Assembly (NCBI GenBank): GCA_964550025.1
Contig: CAZJYI010000238.1
Coordinates: forward strand, 1 to 12,756
Reading direction: 5' to 3'
Length of the DNA stretch: 12,756 nt
Source: CAZJYI01 sp964550025
GTDB lineage: Bacteria > Verrucomicrobiota > Kiritimatiellia > UBA8416 > CAYOBW01
In this document: positions 9,201 through 12,734 of the stretch, piece after piece
Layout of the letters: every line of letters starts with the position of its first letter
How positions within the stretch are numbered: position 1 is the stretch's first letter
Notes under the pieces: generated by a model
Seen by the model: only the letters and a program-made list of their open reading frames with translations
Database searches by the model: none
What the model was told of the DNA's origin: nothing
Program-made: the position numbers and the translations under genes

Positions 9201-10890
9201 AACGGTCGTCGTCCTGGTTCCTGCGGAACCCGTGAACACCGCTCTCGGCCGGAATGAAATACCCGATAAACAGGTTCATGTAGTTGTCATTCTGGCCGAT
9301 GGCGCCGGTACTGGTGAAATCACCGTCGTTGTTGAAATCCAACCCGCGGCCGCCCGGGCCGTCCGTCAACAGCGCCGTGCCGTCGGGAGCCATGGCCATG
9401 AGCCCCCCGTTCCCGTTCAGGTCGAGCCACGAGTTCACATCGTCGTATGCGTTGCCGGGATGATTAAAGCCCCGGTGTTCCAGGGCGCCGGGGTTGACGA
9501 TCGTCTGCGAGCCGCCCCAGACCTGCATCCCGCCACCGCTCAGGACCACCTCGTCGGTGCTGAAGCCGTCGGGGTTCTTCATGATCAGCGTGCCGGCCGA
9601 AACCGCCGTGACGCCGGTTACGGTCACTGCGGCGGAAATGGTGTTGTCGCCGCCGGAGTTGGTCAGGCCGCCGGCCGTGAGTGTCGCCGAGTCGGCCGAG
9701 TCGGTCAGCACGTAGTCGCCGTCCGTGAAGTAGACGCTGTCGATGGTGTAGCTGGTGCCGCCGAGGTCGACGTCACCCGCCCCCGCGCCGCTGAACTTCG
9801 CGAACTCGCCCACCATGTCGGGCACGTTCGTCGCCGCCCAGTTCTCCGCCGTCCGCCACAGGTCATCCTCGGAACCGTCCCAGGTCATACTGCTCATCGT
9901 ACGGAAGCCCGGCGGCAACTGGAGGGCCGCCGACAGCGGCGCCCATGCGTCCCACGTCGCGTTGGAGGCATAGAAGCGGTAGTAGTACATCGTGTCCGGA
10001 GTCAGACCGCTGATCCCCACGGACACCGGGCCGGCGGACTGCGGCGAAGCGATTGCCGCGACATTGTCCCATCCGCCCGCTCCCGACTTGATGGTGCCGC
10101 CGTTGGTCTGCCCGTAGTAGGCCCAGACGTACGTCGACCCGGCCGTTTCGAGAAGCTCGCCTTTGAGCGTGGCCGTGGTCATTGCCAGATCGGCGGCTTC
10201 GGTATTGATGATCTTCGGCAAACCCGACACGTTGTCGAACGTATAGGTAGTGGTCTGGTTGTTGTTGTGCGAAGCGACGGCCAGGCCGAGGTACAAGGTA
10301 TCTTCCATGTCGATGGTCCGCGGCGATCCGATCTGATCCCAGAGCGATCCGTCGTCGGACTGGTAGGCCCGGAACGCGTCCCCGATACGGGTCAGGCGAA
10401 TCCACACCGGGTAGTCCTTGTGCAACCCGTCATCGCGCGCCGTGTTGGCGCCGTCGGTCACACGCCGATTGAAGTCGACCCGGCTCGCGTTGTTGCCGTC
10501 GTCGCGGCCCTGGATCGGCTTCCAGTACACGAGCACGTTGCGCGAGTTGGCCGTCAGGCTGTTGCGCGCCATGATGCCGCCGCGCGTCCACTGGTCGGTC
10601 GTGCGCCCCGCGATGGTCACGACCCTGCAAGAGACATCGAAATCGCCCGTGCATTCCGTGTAGGTCATACCCCCGCGGTCGTTGTTACCCCAGAAGTCGG
10701 AACCGTCGCAGGTGACCGTCCAGATCCCGGCGGATTCGTCCGCGGAGATATTCTCGCCATCGCCCCAGCCAATCGTCGACCAGCCGGACGGCAACGCAGC
10801 GTGCGCCGCCCCCGAAAAAACAAGGCCCACCGCGATACAGGTGAGCATTCCCGACAGCCATCTTCTCCCAACACGCCCGGTCCAACTCAT
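298..10890 (-). CDS. Giant secreted multidomain adhesin-like protein (Fn3-like, PA14-like, LamG, Calx-beta, DUF2341)
   Basis: The product has 3530 residues. Residues 1-31 are a signal peptide with basic residues, a hydrophobic core and an AHA cleavage site before A32. Approximate domains follow. 32-225: DUF1349/ConA-like sandwich. 227-325: Fn3-like repeat. 333-465: start of an autotransporter-associated strand region (TWDG, ENW). 474-650: PA14-like. 651-1472: beta-helix region with three long repeats (781-932, 964-1107, 1132-1277). 1473-1675: two Fn3-like. 1676-1850: PA14-like. 1857-2057: two Fn3-like. 2059-2248: PA14-like. 2250-2453: two Fn3-like. 2460-2695: LamG/ConA-like. 2750-2910: PA14-like, then a partial Calx-beta. 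2986-3085: Fn3-like. 3086-3197: Calx-beta (DYTATSGTLTI, GTIMDDD). 3200-3322: DUF2341. 3325-3508: LamG. I see no catalytic motif, translocator barrel, PEP-CTERM or LPXTG signal, so the role is probably extracellular binding or adhesion (inference). The ATG at 10890 is supported by a good Shine-Dalgarno and the signal peptide. There is no frameshift or internal stop. Confidence 0.9.
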   Translation of the reverse strand: MSWTGRVGRRWLSGMLTCIAVGLVFSGAAHAALPSGWSTIGWGDGENISADESAGIWTVTCDGSDFWGNNDRGGMTYTECTGDFDVSCRVVTIAGRTTDQWTRGGIMARNSLTANSRNVLVYWKPIQGRDDGNNASRVDFNRRVTDGANTARDDGLHKDYPVWIRLTRIGDAFRAYQSDDGSLWDQIGSPRTIDMEDTLYLGLAVASHNNNQTTTYTFDNVSGLPKIINTEAADLAMTTATLKGELLETAGSTYVWAYYGQTNGGTIKSGAGGWDNVAAIASPQSAGPVSVGISGLTPDTMYYYRFYASNATWDAWAPLSAALQLPPGFRTMSSMTWDGSEDDLWRTAENWAATNVPDMVGEFAKFSGAGAGDVDLGGTSYTIDSVYFTDGDYVLTDSADSATLTAGGLTNSGGDNTISAAVTVTGVTAVSAGTLIMKNPDGFSTDEVVLSGGGMQVWGGSQTIVNPGALEHRGFNHPGNAYDDVNSWLDLNGNGGLMAMAPDGTALLTDGPGGRGLDFNNDGDFTSTGAIGQNDNYMNLFIGYFIPAESGVHGFRRNQDDDRCGIWLDLNGDGVFSSSVAGLGSNRGEQLQWDGDGGNKAVTLTAGRPYMIAFTHMEGGGGSGVDMRFSTPSLSERIIKPSDPAQAGMWAVQASFTDINSLASTPITVTGDATLEMLARSTLNNIVLSNGMLQFAAPNPTITTAGDGGLTVAGGITLGNPSTLGTLIAGNGTTLTGATITASTLYDIEPVTTIHSALGGDAELHAGDDDTSDGVIELLGMNTYTGQTRITRSVLRADEGMGLPVGSLLRFRQNNADQTCILETSGTFDRDIGQGAGEVYWDNIGGGGGFAARGGDLTVTLEGGNALTWNNADEGFNSIHALQFGSRSADSMVELKNDIVLDSSSYRSIGTINNPDTKADVVRLSGVISGGNADASKRFSFHENQGNQFNPGDRYWSTLVELTGSNSYLTATAIRMCTLAADDGRGLPTNSCLRFWGHHDWRPAVLLTSGTFDRDIGTAAGEVHWSSRGGFAARGGTLAVNLEGGIALDWSDGNAGFNGQVLQFGSHHADGVVEIQNGIMIDANRYINLFDNLDTKADYAVLSGDLTTQENPDTEFWIRGNGLLVMTGTGNTYHQRTILDDGVVLRVPDQLIISTNTTITFDANNRAMPAILETKGTLTLNIGPQTENGAVSWDRVHGGFAAHGGPLTVNLEGGVEMDAGSVDTGFEGHWQQYGSPTANDVVDFQNDIYLNNRAHSIHTFDNPDSSQDHSIYSGNIRINAWGDLHVYGEAPLEMTGDNRIRNMTVRETATLLINGTHDGTDQIYTENNNSATIGGDGIVTVQNRFDVRSNGMLAPGAGEGAAGTLDVTVKGNDGFRMWDASSYEWEMGAAGSDLVAVTGNLELRAGWKVKLLGEGGTPRADEEYDLFTYTGNLAFNVPTLDTSGMPGDWDASNARVEYDYAGKRVYVTGLSSTLAIANRDASNLTSTMAQLNGTLSCSGLVVDVWAYWGETDGGTEPNLWSNDVHVGTFNDVVDENISHVAGGFDTNAQYYFTFRATNATTDLWASPSESFTVLGPPVVTNDGATSISPLGMASLNGSFVDHNRGDVTICWGLSDGGTGSPDDWDNHAVLGAQSVANFSHTASGLFYPLTYYYRCYATNAYGDDWSDTAAMFVMDKKPRGAEGATAGLNIRTYDTLTGAGNLDPIANLFNAAESGRSTESGDISYTSFTALPGITGDDTLSVLWHGVFWADETTDYIFATDSDDGAVVYLDLNHDGDFEDAGELVLDANFNQGTGAAEYGTVSLVAGVYSMAIGYYEATGGQAIHAKWGKGTAQAWGSMDFINGSSGTFLTDFGTSIKVTNADATDRTLDSAQLNAVIDATNSAYDVWAYWGDTDGGSNATSWTSSALVGTYTNVFGMDVGHTISGLTPTDTPFYTFRLSNAVDSAWGSPSMNVPAVAAPTVVNSGIATAGVGVATLQGTLTTGYVADVTVYWGRSDGGTVPGDWDNAVALDDTPEGAFSTDVAAGAGFTYYYRCYATNAMDDDWADATTSFTMEAPPPIEYTFDALRYAYYGGAGEPEIANIDDGVANGQNGGLFVLTPTAPAQWPAAVQGKEIWTDEVQGPGMADNYCQMWWGHFHPPTTGSYGFYVHGDDYEILWMDTDLNGGEFEVAKTNDISRNYPPEGWNTAHNETVVLTGDKAYAFALASREGGGGDWVDFKVTAPGGAQMEVNPGDPNQAGWWSMPEVTLYSPAISNATESGLMADAATLNATLSGGDGRVYDVWVHYGTSDGGTSAAGWAEHEFVGAFTNHEGAISHAISGLTTQTDYFYTFQATNAQETLWADPSEPFATVGGTVTVSNNAAFDISQTQATLSGELVSGGGGDATIYWGLTDGGDVPTAWSNASSIGSVAVGSFESTVSVVAGGMYYYRAYVSNAAEQGWASSSASFSAAPAEVTLAMSPQREDLGFDPLSISGCELWLAADDIDGDGDTSDNPPHGDPVDVWEDKSGYDRDAMRNGYDQTAYNASGPNGKPVVTFDGDYLVTGYNFDGLKEYTVFSVARYTGGANFRVVSSATRNWLLGYHGNLDERFRADGWIHTTGSANTDWHVHAGHINSAPDPEASFWKDGVLLTSGDTGSHNVNYTIGRLALGGYRLDNEESNCEIAEVLIYNRVLSDAELTQIGFYLDWKYGLDTAYSDSQPAVVSERRGSFDIAATLSSPAISDVTLTFDFAPNAMGYVEGIHGSVFLTNVLNDTAINLDGANYMRSETRVYTGDKANTILAMNEERMHNVLATGEILNFNNFPTFDGNADQFATVFSGVIIPRTTGSHTFRGLCDDHAWMYIDMAGDNVWDNSDRVFTGDTLGSKTLTQGQPYNFIFLHREGAGGQNIGWWVTEPGEDEKPVSTVAQPGMWCHALPMATISNDYTVSATTVVIPAGGTSTNITVTPVDDLEQEDDEAVAVGIAVVGGGTNGYPAYVAAALSSRDPKVTNGDGASDITGYSATLNGLLPMGDDAKVTIYWGESDGGTDHTAWGATVAVGVVDEDVPLATVANGLSAGIVYYYRCYATNDSNLAEDWADATTSFTSTAAAVSIDDVAVTEGDSGSVSAVFTVTSSATSLVDVAVDYVTSNGTAEAGMDYTATSGTLTIVAGHVVTQITVEVAGDMVPEHPSEAFTVHLYNPTNGVIADGEGVGTIMDDDADVYLADYPSRMKVTVSGYGGSETLTNFPLLVRFSESISGFSYGSFASATGGDLRFASGDETTLVNHEVDNWDVSGESCVWVQIPELPPGGTTLWARWGNPAGTTPPTYATDGSTWSEGFAAVYHLSTGPGDSTPNANNGADNGDPVISSTSMIGKAYELDGNDRVRAPDHASLDLTEALTIGGWIRPEAWNQWSGVISKGSDNAYEIEQNNNGGSFRMRINNQQGEAPDHTVSLNTWVYMVGTYDRQFARLYIDGVDVDSRALTVAINQNNNALSLGDRNNDYFTGQLDEMRVSNVARSADWIKACYDNQVQGSSFVVYSDLFVRKGTLLIVR
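370..918 (-). other. LamG/ConA-like domain at the C-terminus of the giant protein
   Basis: Residues of about 3325-3508 follow the LamG_3 pattern: YELDGNDRV, LTIGGWIRPE, NTWVYMVGTYD, ARLYIDGVDV and GQLDEMRVSNVARS. LamG folds usually bind glycans or act as structural sandwiches. DUF2341 immediately before LamG is a pairing known in secreted proteins of many phyla. After it the chain ends in a short basic tail of about 20 residues. Confidence 0.8.
1300..1635 (-). other. Calx-beta domain in the giant protein
   Basis: Residues of about 3086-3197 match Calx-beta. The domain starts with VSIDDVAVTEGDSG, has the core DYTATSGTLTIVAG and the segment EAFTVHLYNPTNG, and ends GVGTIMDDD. The acidic ends normally bind calcium. 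A second, shorter Calx-beta-like piece lies at about 1950-2160 (ISNDYTVSATTVVIPAGG, then an acidic DDLEQEDDEA stretch). Confidence 0.8.
7062..8550 (-). repeat. Three long protein repeats in the beta-helix region
   Basis: The giant protein contains three copies of a unit of about 145-150 residues, at about 8095-8550, 7570-8002 and 7062-7500. Each starts with N-[ST]-Y, and then contains an LE/LT-[ST]-x-GT segment, a GEVxW or GAVSW strand, GGFAA[RH]GG, LEGG, QFGS or QYGS, and a D-N-x-D segment before SG. Copies 1 and 2 share SGTFDRDIG exactly; copy 3 is more diverged. The pattern resembles autotransporter-associated beta-strand repeats, which form right-handed beta-helices. Confidence 0.75.
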
Positions 10891-10904
10891 GGCACTTCCC
10901 CCTT
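10891..10904 (-). promoter_or_regulatory. Shine-Dalgarno site of the giant gene
   Basis: On the minus strand AAGGGGG (10898-10904) lies seven bases before the ATG at 10888-10890. This spacing is ideal and fixes the start, in agreement with the signal peptide that begins there. Confidence 0.75.
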
Positions 10905-10928
10905 TGATGTGTGTTCAAGCGCAACAAT

Positions 10929-10956
10929 CCCCCACCCCGCGGGTGCGGGTTGGGGG
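10929..10956 (-). promoter_or_regulatory. GC-rich hairpin in the leader of the giant gene
   Basis: Positions 10929-10940 pair with 10945-10956 over twelve positions with one mismatch, around a GGGT/ACCC four-base loop. In the mRNA it would stand about 40 bases before the start codon, clear of the Shine-Dalgarno site. It could stabilise the mRNA 5' end or act in attenuation. No T tract follows it, and I recognise no riboswitch class. Confidence 0.5.
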
Positions 10957-10980
10957 CATATTGAAGACCCTACGTTGAAT

Positions 10981-11010
10981 AGGTTACCCAAAAGACAAAC
11001 CGGAAAGCAA
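10981..11010 (-). promoter_or_regulatory. Weak candidate sigma-70 promoter for the giant gene
   Basis: On the minus strand TTGCTT (11005-11010) is separated by 18 bases from TAACCT (10981-10986). The stretch is AT-richer than its surroundings and lies about 90 bases before the start codon. The -10 match is poor (TAACCT against TATAAT), so this is a suggestion only. Confidence 0.25.
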
Positions 11011-11093
11011 GAGAATGCCGAGAAAATTCTCCAGCGCGCGAGTGACAAACTGAGAGCACGTGGTTTCAGAGGAATCCCCAGAGGTCGCCTGCC

Positions 11094-11150
11094 GAGCCCG
11101 CCGCGAGCGAGGAGGCGCGCGAAGCTCTCCCCCTCGCTCTCCCCGGGCTC
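11094..11150. repeat. 57-nt interrupted palindrome, copy 1
   Basis: The element has outer arms GAGCCCG/CGGGCTC, a symmetrical 4+4-base internal loop, then inner arms GAGCGAGGAGG/CCCCCTCGCTC with one mismatch, around a 13-base apex. It can form a long hairpin in RNA or single-stranded DNA. Its GC-rich composition makes open frames on both strands that are not genes. Confidence 0.7.
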
Positions 11151-11177
11151 AGAAGAGGGGGGGGTGGAGCGCACACC

Positions 11178-11230
11178 TGTAGCACACAAACCTGAAACTT
11201 CCCGGCGACAAGCGCCGGGGATTCTGTGGA
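11178..11230 (+). repeat. REP copy 1 (53 nt)
   Basis: The unit starts with TGTAGCACAC, has a conserved CCTGAA block and a hairpin CCCGGCG-ACAAG-CGCCGGG (11201-11219), and ends with ATTCTGTGGA. GTAG resembles the guide tetranucleotide of classical REPs, but here it stands about 18 bases before the stem rather than next to it. Confidence 0.8.
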
Positions 11231-11250
11231 GAGCGCCGAATGCGAAACCC

Positions 11251-11301
11251 GGGGAATCCCCGGCGCTTGCCGCCGGGATCGTTCAGGATCCCCAGCCACA
11301 C
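11251..11301 (-). repeat. iREP copy 1 (inverted, diverged REP)
   Basis: Read on the minus strand this shows GTGGC, then CCTGAA, then a seven-base stem CCCGGCG/CGCCGGG with loop GCAAG (11259-11277), then GGATTCCCC. It is therefore a diverged REP in the opposite orientation, about 20 bases after REP copy 1. Confidence 0.7.
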
Positions 11302-11323
11302 GACCCACTCACGACCACGACCC

Positions 11324-11380
11324 GAGCCCGCCGCGAGCGAGGAGGCGCGCGAAGCTCTCCCCCTCGCTCTCCCCGGGCTC
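11324..11380. repeat. 57-nt interrupted palindrome, copy 2
   Basis: This copy is identical to copy 1 at 11094-11150 and begins 28 bases before REP copy 2. Confidence 0.7.
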
Positions 11381-11407
11381 AGAAGAGGGGGGGGTGGAGC
11401 GCACACC

Positions 11408-11460
11408 TGTAGCACACAAACCTGAAACTTCCCGGCGACAAGCGCCGGGGATTCTGTGGA
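11408..11460 (+). repeat. REP copy 2 (53 nt)
   Basis: This copy is identical to REP copy 1. It is followed by a 15-base spacer and REP copy 3, giving a 68-base period. Confidence 0.8.
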
Positions 11461-11475
11461 GTGGCGCACCGCCCA

Positions 11476-11528
11476 TGTAGCACACAAACCTGAAACTTCC
11501 CGGCGACAAGCGCCGGGGATTCTGTTGA
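11476..11528 (+). repeat. REP copy 3 (53 nt), next to the transposase gene
   Basis: This copy is identical to copies 1 and 2 except for the end (CTGTTGA instead of CTGTGGA). It ends 31 bases before the transposase ATG, so it is probably part of the gene's leader. Its hairpin could influence expression of the transposase. Confidence 0.8.
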
Positions 11529-11559
11529 CCCGCCACTTCCCGTCCTCCTATCCTGCCTC

Positions 11560-12414
11560 ATGTTCCGCCGGCCCTACACCCTCGACGAGCTCCGTTTCGC
11601 TTACTCCTACCACCTCTATGTCCGCTGGCACACGCACCGCTGGCAACCGTTTCCCGCACTCGGAGCACTGACCACATCAACACTCCAACGGCTCGTCGAA
11701 CGCCACGGCATCCGCGTCCTCAGCACTCAGTCAGACTCCCGCGAGCTCGTAACCGTCATATCGCTTCGACCCACGGATGCCACTTCCACCGCCGTCAGCA
11801 AGGTCAAAGGGGCCGTGAGCAAGTGGTTGCGCGAGCGGACCGGCTCCGACGCGCGAAGCTTGCTCGGGCAGGGGTACTTCGCCTGTACGTCGGGCCACAG
11901 CACGCGTGAGAAGGTCGAAGCCTATCTGGGCACACAGAGCACGCACCACGGCTATTCCCAGCGAACTGTTGTACCTGCTTTCGAGCGGCAATTCCGCTGC
12001 TCCGAAACTGAGATGTCACGCCTGCAGACGCAGCACGCACGGACACTCTTGCGCTTCCATGTCGTCCTCTCGACAATGGGCCGCAAAGGCGTTTTCGGAC
12101 GGGAATCAGCCCCCCGCATTGCCGCCCAATGGCAGAACCTTGGAATCACGGAAAAGCACTTCCTGGAGAAGGTCTCTTTCGTGCCCGATCACGTACACCT
12201 GGCGCTGCGCCTACACCCGACGCTGAAACCCGCTGAAGTGATCCTCCAGCTACTGAACAGCGCCGAGGTCTTGATGCACCGGGAACTCCCGGAGCATCTC
12301 ATTCAGTCGGGCACTACCCGGCTGTGGCAACCCGGCGCGTACCTGGGCGCCTACGGGGAGGTGACCTCCGGGGCGATCAAGAGCTACATCTCGCGCTGGC
12401 GCGGGCGGGCGTAG
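11560..12414 (+). CDS. Tandem-fused Y1 (HUH) transposase of the IS200/RAYT type
   Basis: The protein has 284 residues, about twice the length of an IS200 TnpA (around 130-155 residues). It reads as two Y1 domains in a row. The N-half starts with SYHLYVRW (16-23), contains KVKGAVSKWL (81-90) and ends with GYFACTSG (105-112) and AYLGTQ (121-126), where Y122 and Q126 match the catalytic Tyr and the Gln four residues later. The expected HUH position (about 64-68) reads LVTVI, so it is lost. The C-half starts FHVVLSTMGRKGVF (166-179), has the intact VPDHVHL (208-214) with H211 and H213, then LWQPGAYLGAYG (255-266) and SYISRW (275-280), where Y276 is kept but the Gln is Trp. Y1 enzymes cut and join single-stranded DNA through a 5'-phosphotyrosine. 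I see no Shine-Dalgarno; the ATG is chosen because it sits just before the first domain. Flanking REP hairpins are the likely substrates (inference). Confidence 0.8.
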   Translation: MFRRPYTLDELRFAYSYHLYVRWHTHRWQPFPALGALTTSTLQRLVERHGIRVLSTQSDSRELVTVISLRPTDATSTAVSKVKGAVSKWLRERTGSDARSLLGQGYFACTSGHSTREKVEAYLGTQSTHHGYSQRTVVPAFERQFRCSETEMSRLQTQHARTLLRFHVVLSTMGRKGVFGRESAPRIAAQWQNLGITEKHFLEKVSFVPDHVHLALRLHPTLKPAEVILQLLNSAEVLMHRELPEHLIQSGTTRLWQPGAYLGAYGEVTSGAIKSYISRWRGRA

Positions 12415-12419
12415 CACAC
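12411..12419 (+). repeat. REP head motif overlapping the transposase stop codon
   Basis: GTAGCACAC here is identical to the start of every well-conserved REP, and the TAG stop codon of the transposase is bases 2-4 of it. The rest of the REP does not follow; after 17 further bases the inverted iREP begins. It may mark the element's original boundary. Confidence 0.5.
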
Positions 12420-12436
12420 GGCGCCCTGCTCTCACC

Positions 12437-12487
12437 GGGGAATCCCCGCCCCTTGCGGGCGGGATCGTTCAGGCTCCTCAGCTACAC
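12437..12487 (-). repeat. iREP copy 2 (inverted, diverged REP)
   Basis: On the minus strand this shows GTAGC, CCTGAA, the stem CCCGCCC-GCAAG-GGGCGGG (12445-12463) and GGATTCCCC. Compared with iREP copy 1 two stem pairs have changed on both sides, so pairing is kept while the sequence differs. It faces the transposase gene from downstream. Confidence 0.7.
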
Positions 12488-12509
12488 ACCCCACCCACGA
12501 CCACAACCC

Positions 12510-12566
12510 GAGCCCGGCGCGAGCGAGGAGACGCGCGAAGCTCTCCCCCTCGCTCTCCCCGGGCTC
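12510..12566. repeat. 57-nt interrupted palindrome, copy 3
   Basis: This copy has the same length and arms as copies 1 and 2. The differences seen are in the first internal loop (GCGC instead of CCGC) and at the last base of the left inner arm (GAGGAGA). It lies in the module downstream of the transposase gene. Confidence 0.7.
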
Positions 12567-12591
12567 AGAAGAGACGGGGGTGGAGCGCCCA

Positions 12592-12644
12592 TATAGCACA
12601 CAAACCTGAAACTTCCCGGCGGCAAGCGCCGGGGATTCTGTGGA
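12592..12644 (+). repeat. REP copy 4 (53 nt)
   Basis: This copy has TATAGCACAC in place of TGTAGCACAC, so the GTAG guide is ATAG here. The loop is GCAAG instead of ACAAG, and the stem is intact. It is followed by a 15-base spacer and REP copy 5. Confidence 0.75.
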
Positions 12645-12659
12645 GGGGCGCGCCGCCCA

Positions 12660-12712
12660 TGTAGCACACAAACCTGAAACTCCCCGGCGGCAAGCCCCCG
12701 GGGATATGTGGA
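12660..12712 (+). repeat. REP copy 5 (53 nt, degenerate stem)
   Basis: This copy starts TGTAGCACAC and keeps CCTGAA. The stem is partly disrupted (CGGCGG against CCCCCG) and the end reads GGGATATGTGGA. The 68-base offset from REP copy 4 equals that between copies 2 and 3. Confidence 0.75.
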
Positions 12713-12734
12713 GAGCGACGAAAGGGAGACCCCC

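Larger units (their letters stand above)
11092..11231 (+). repeat. 140-bp perfect direct repeat, left copy
   Basis: These 140 bases are identical to 11322-11461, offset by 230 bases. The repeat covers one 57-nt palindrome, a G run and one complete REP. The absence of any difference over 140 bases, next to clearly diverged copies downstream, indicates a recent duplication or gene conversion. Just upstream, at 11071-11079, GGAATCCCC may be the remnant of another iREP. Confidence 0.9.
11322..11461 (+). repeat. 140-bp perfect direct repeat, right copy
   Basis: This is the second copy of the block at 11092-11231, identical base for base. It is followed by an additional REP (11476-11528) that the left copy lacks, and then by the transposase gene. 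Confidence 0.9.

Noticed and set aside
6468..10890. Classical type V autotransporter
   Set aside because: Strand repeats like those of autotransporters are present, but there is no C-terminal beta-barrel; the chain continues for 2000 residues of other domains.
9043..11412. Plus-strand frame running from inside the giant gene into the repeat island
   Set aside because: It crosses the giant gene's start, leader and hairpin repeats without any domain, and ends in translated palindrome sequence.
11178..11528. CRISPR array
   Set aside because: The repeats are 53 nt with an internal hairpin, spacing is irregular, spacers between neighbours are only 15 bases and similar to each other, and no cas gene is present.
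10887..11561. Several small frames on both strands within the repeat island
   Set aside because: They repeat the same translated palindrome and REP sequence (for example SEGESFARLLARGG) and change with the copy number of the repeats.
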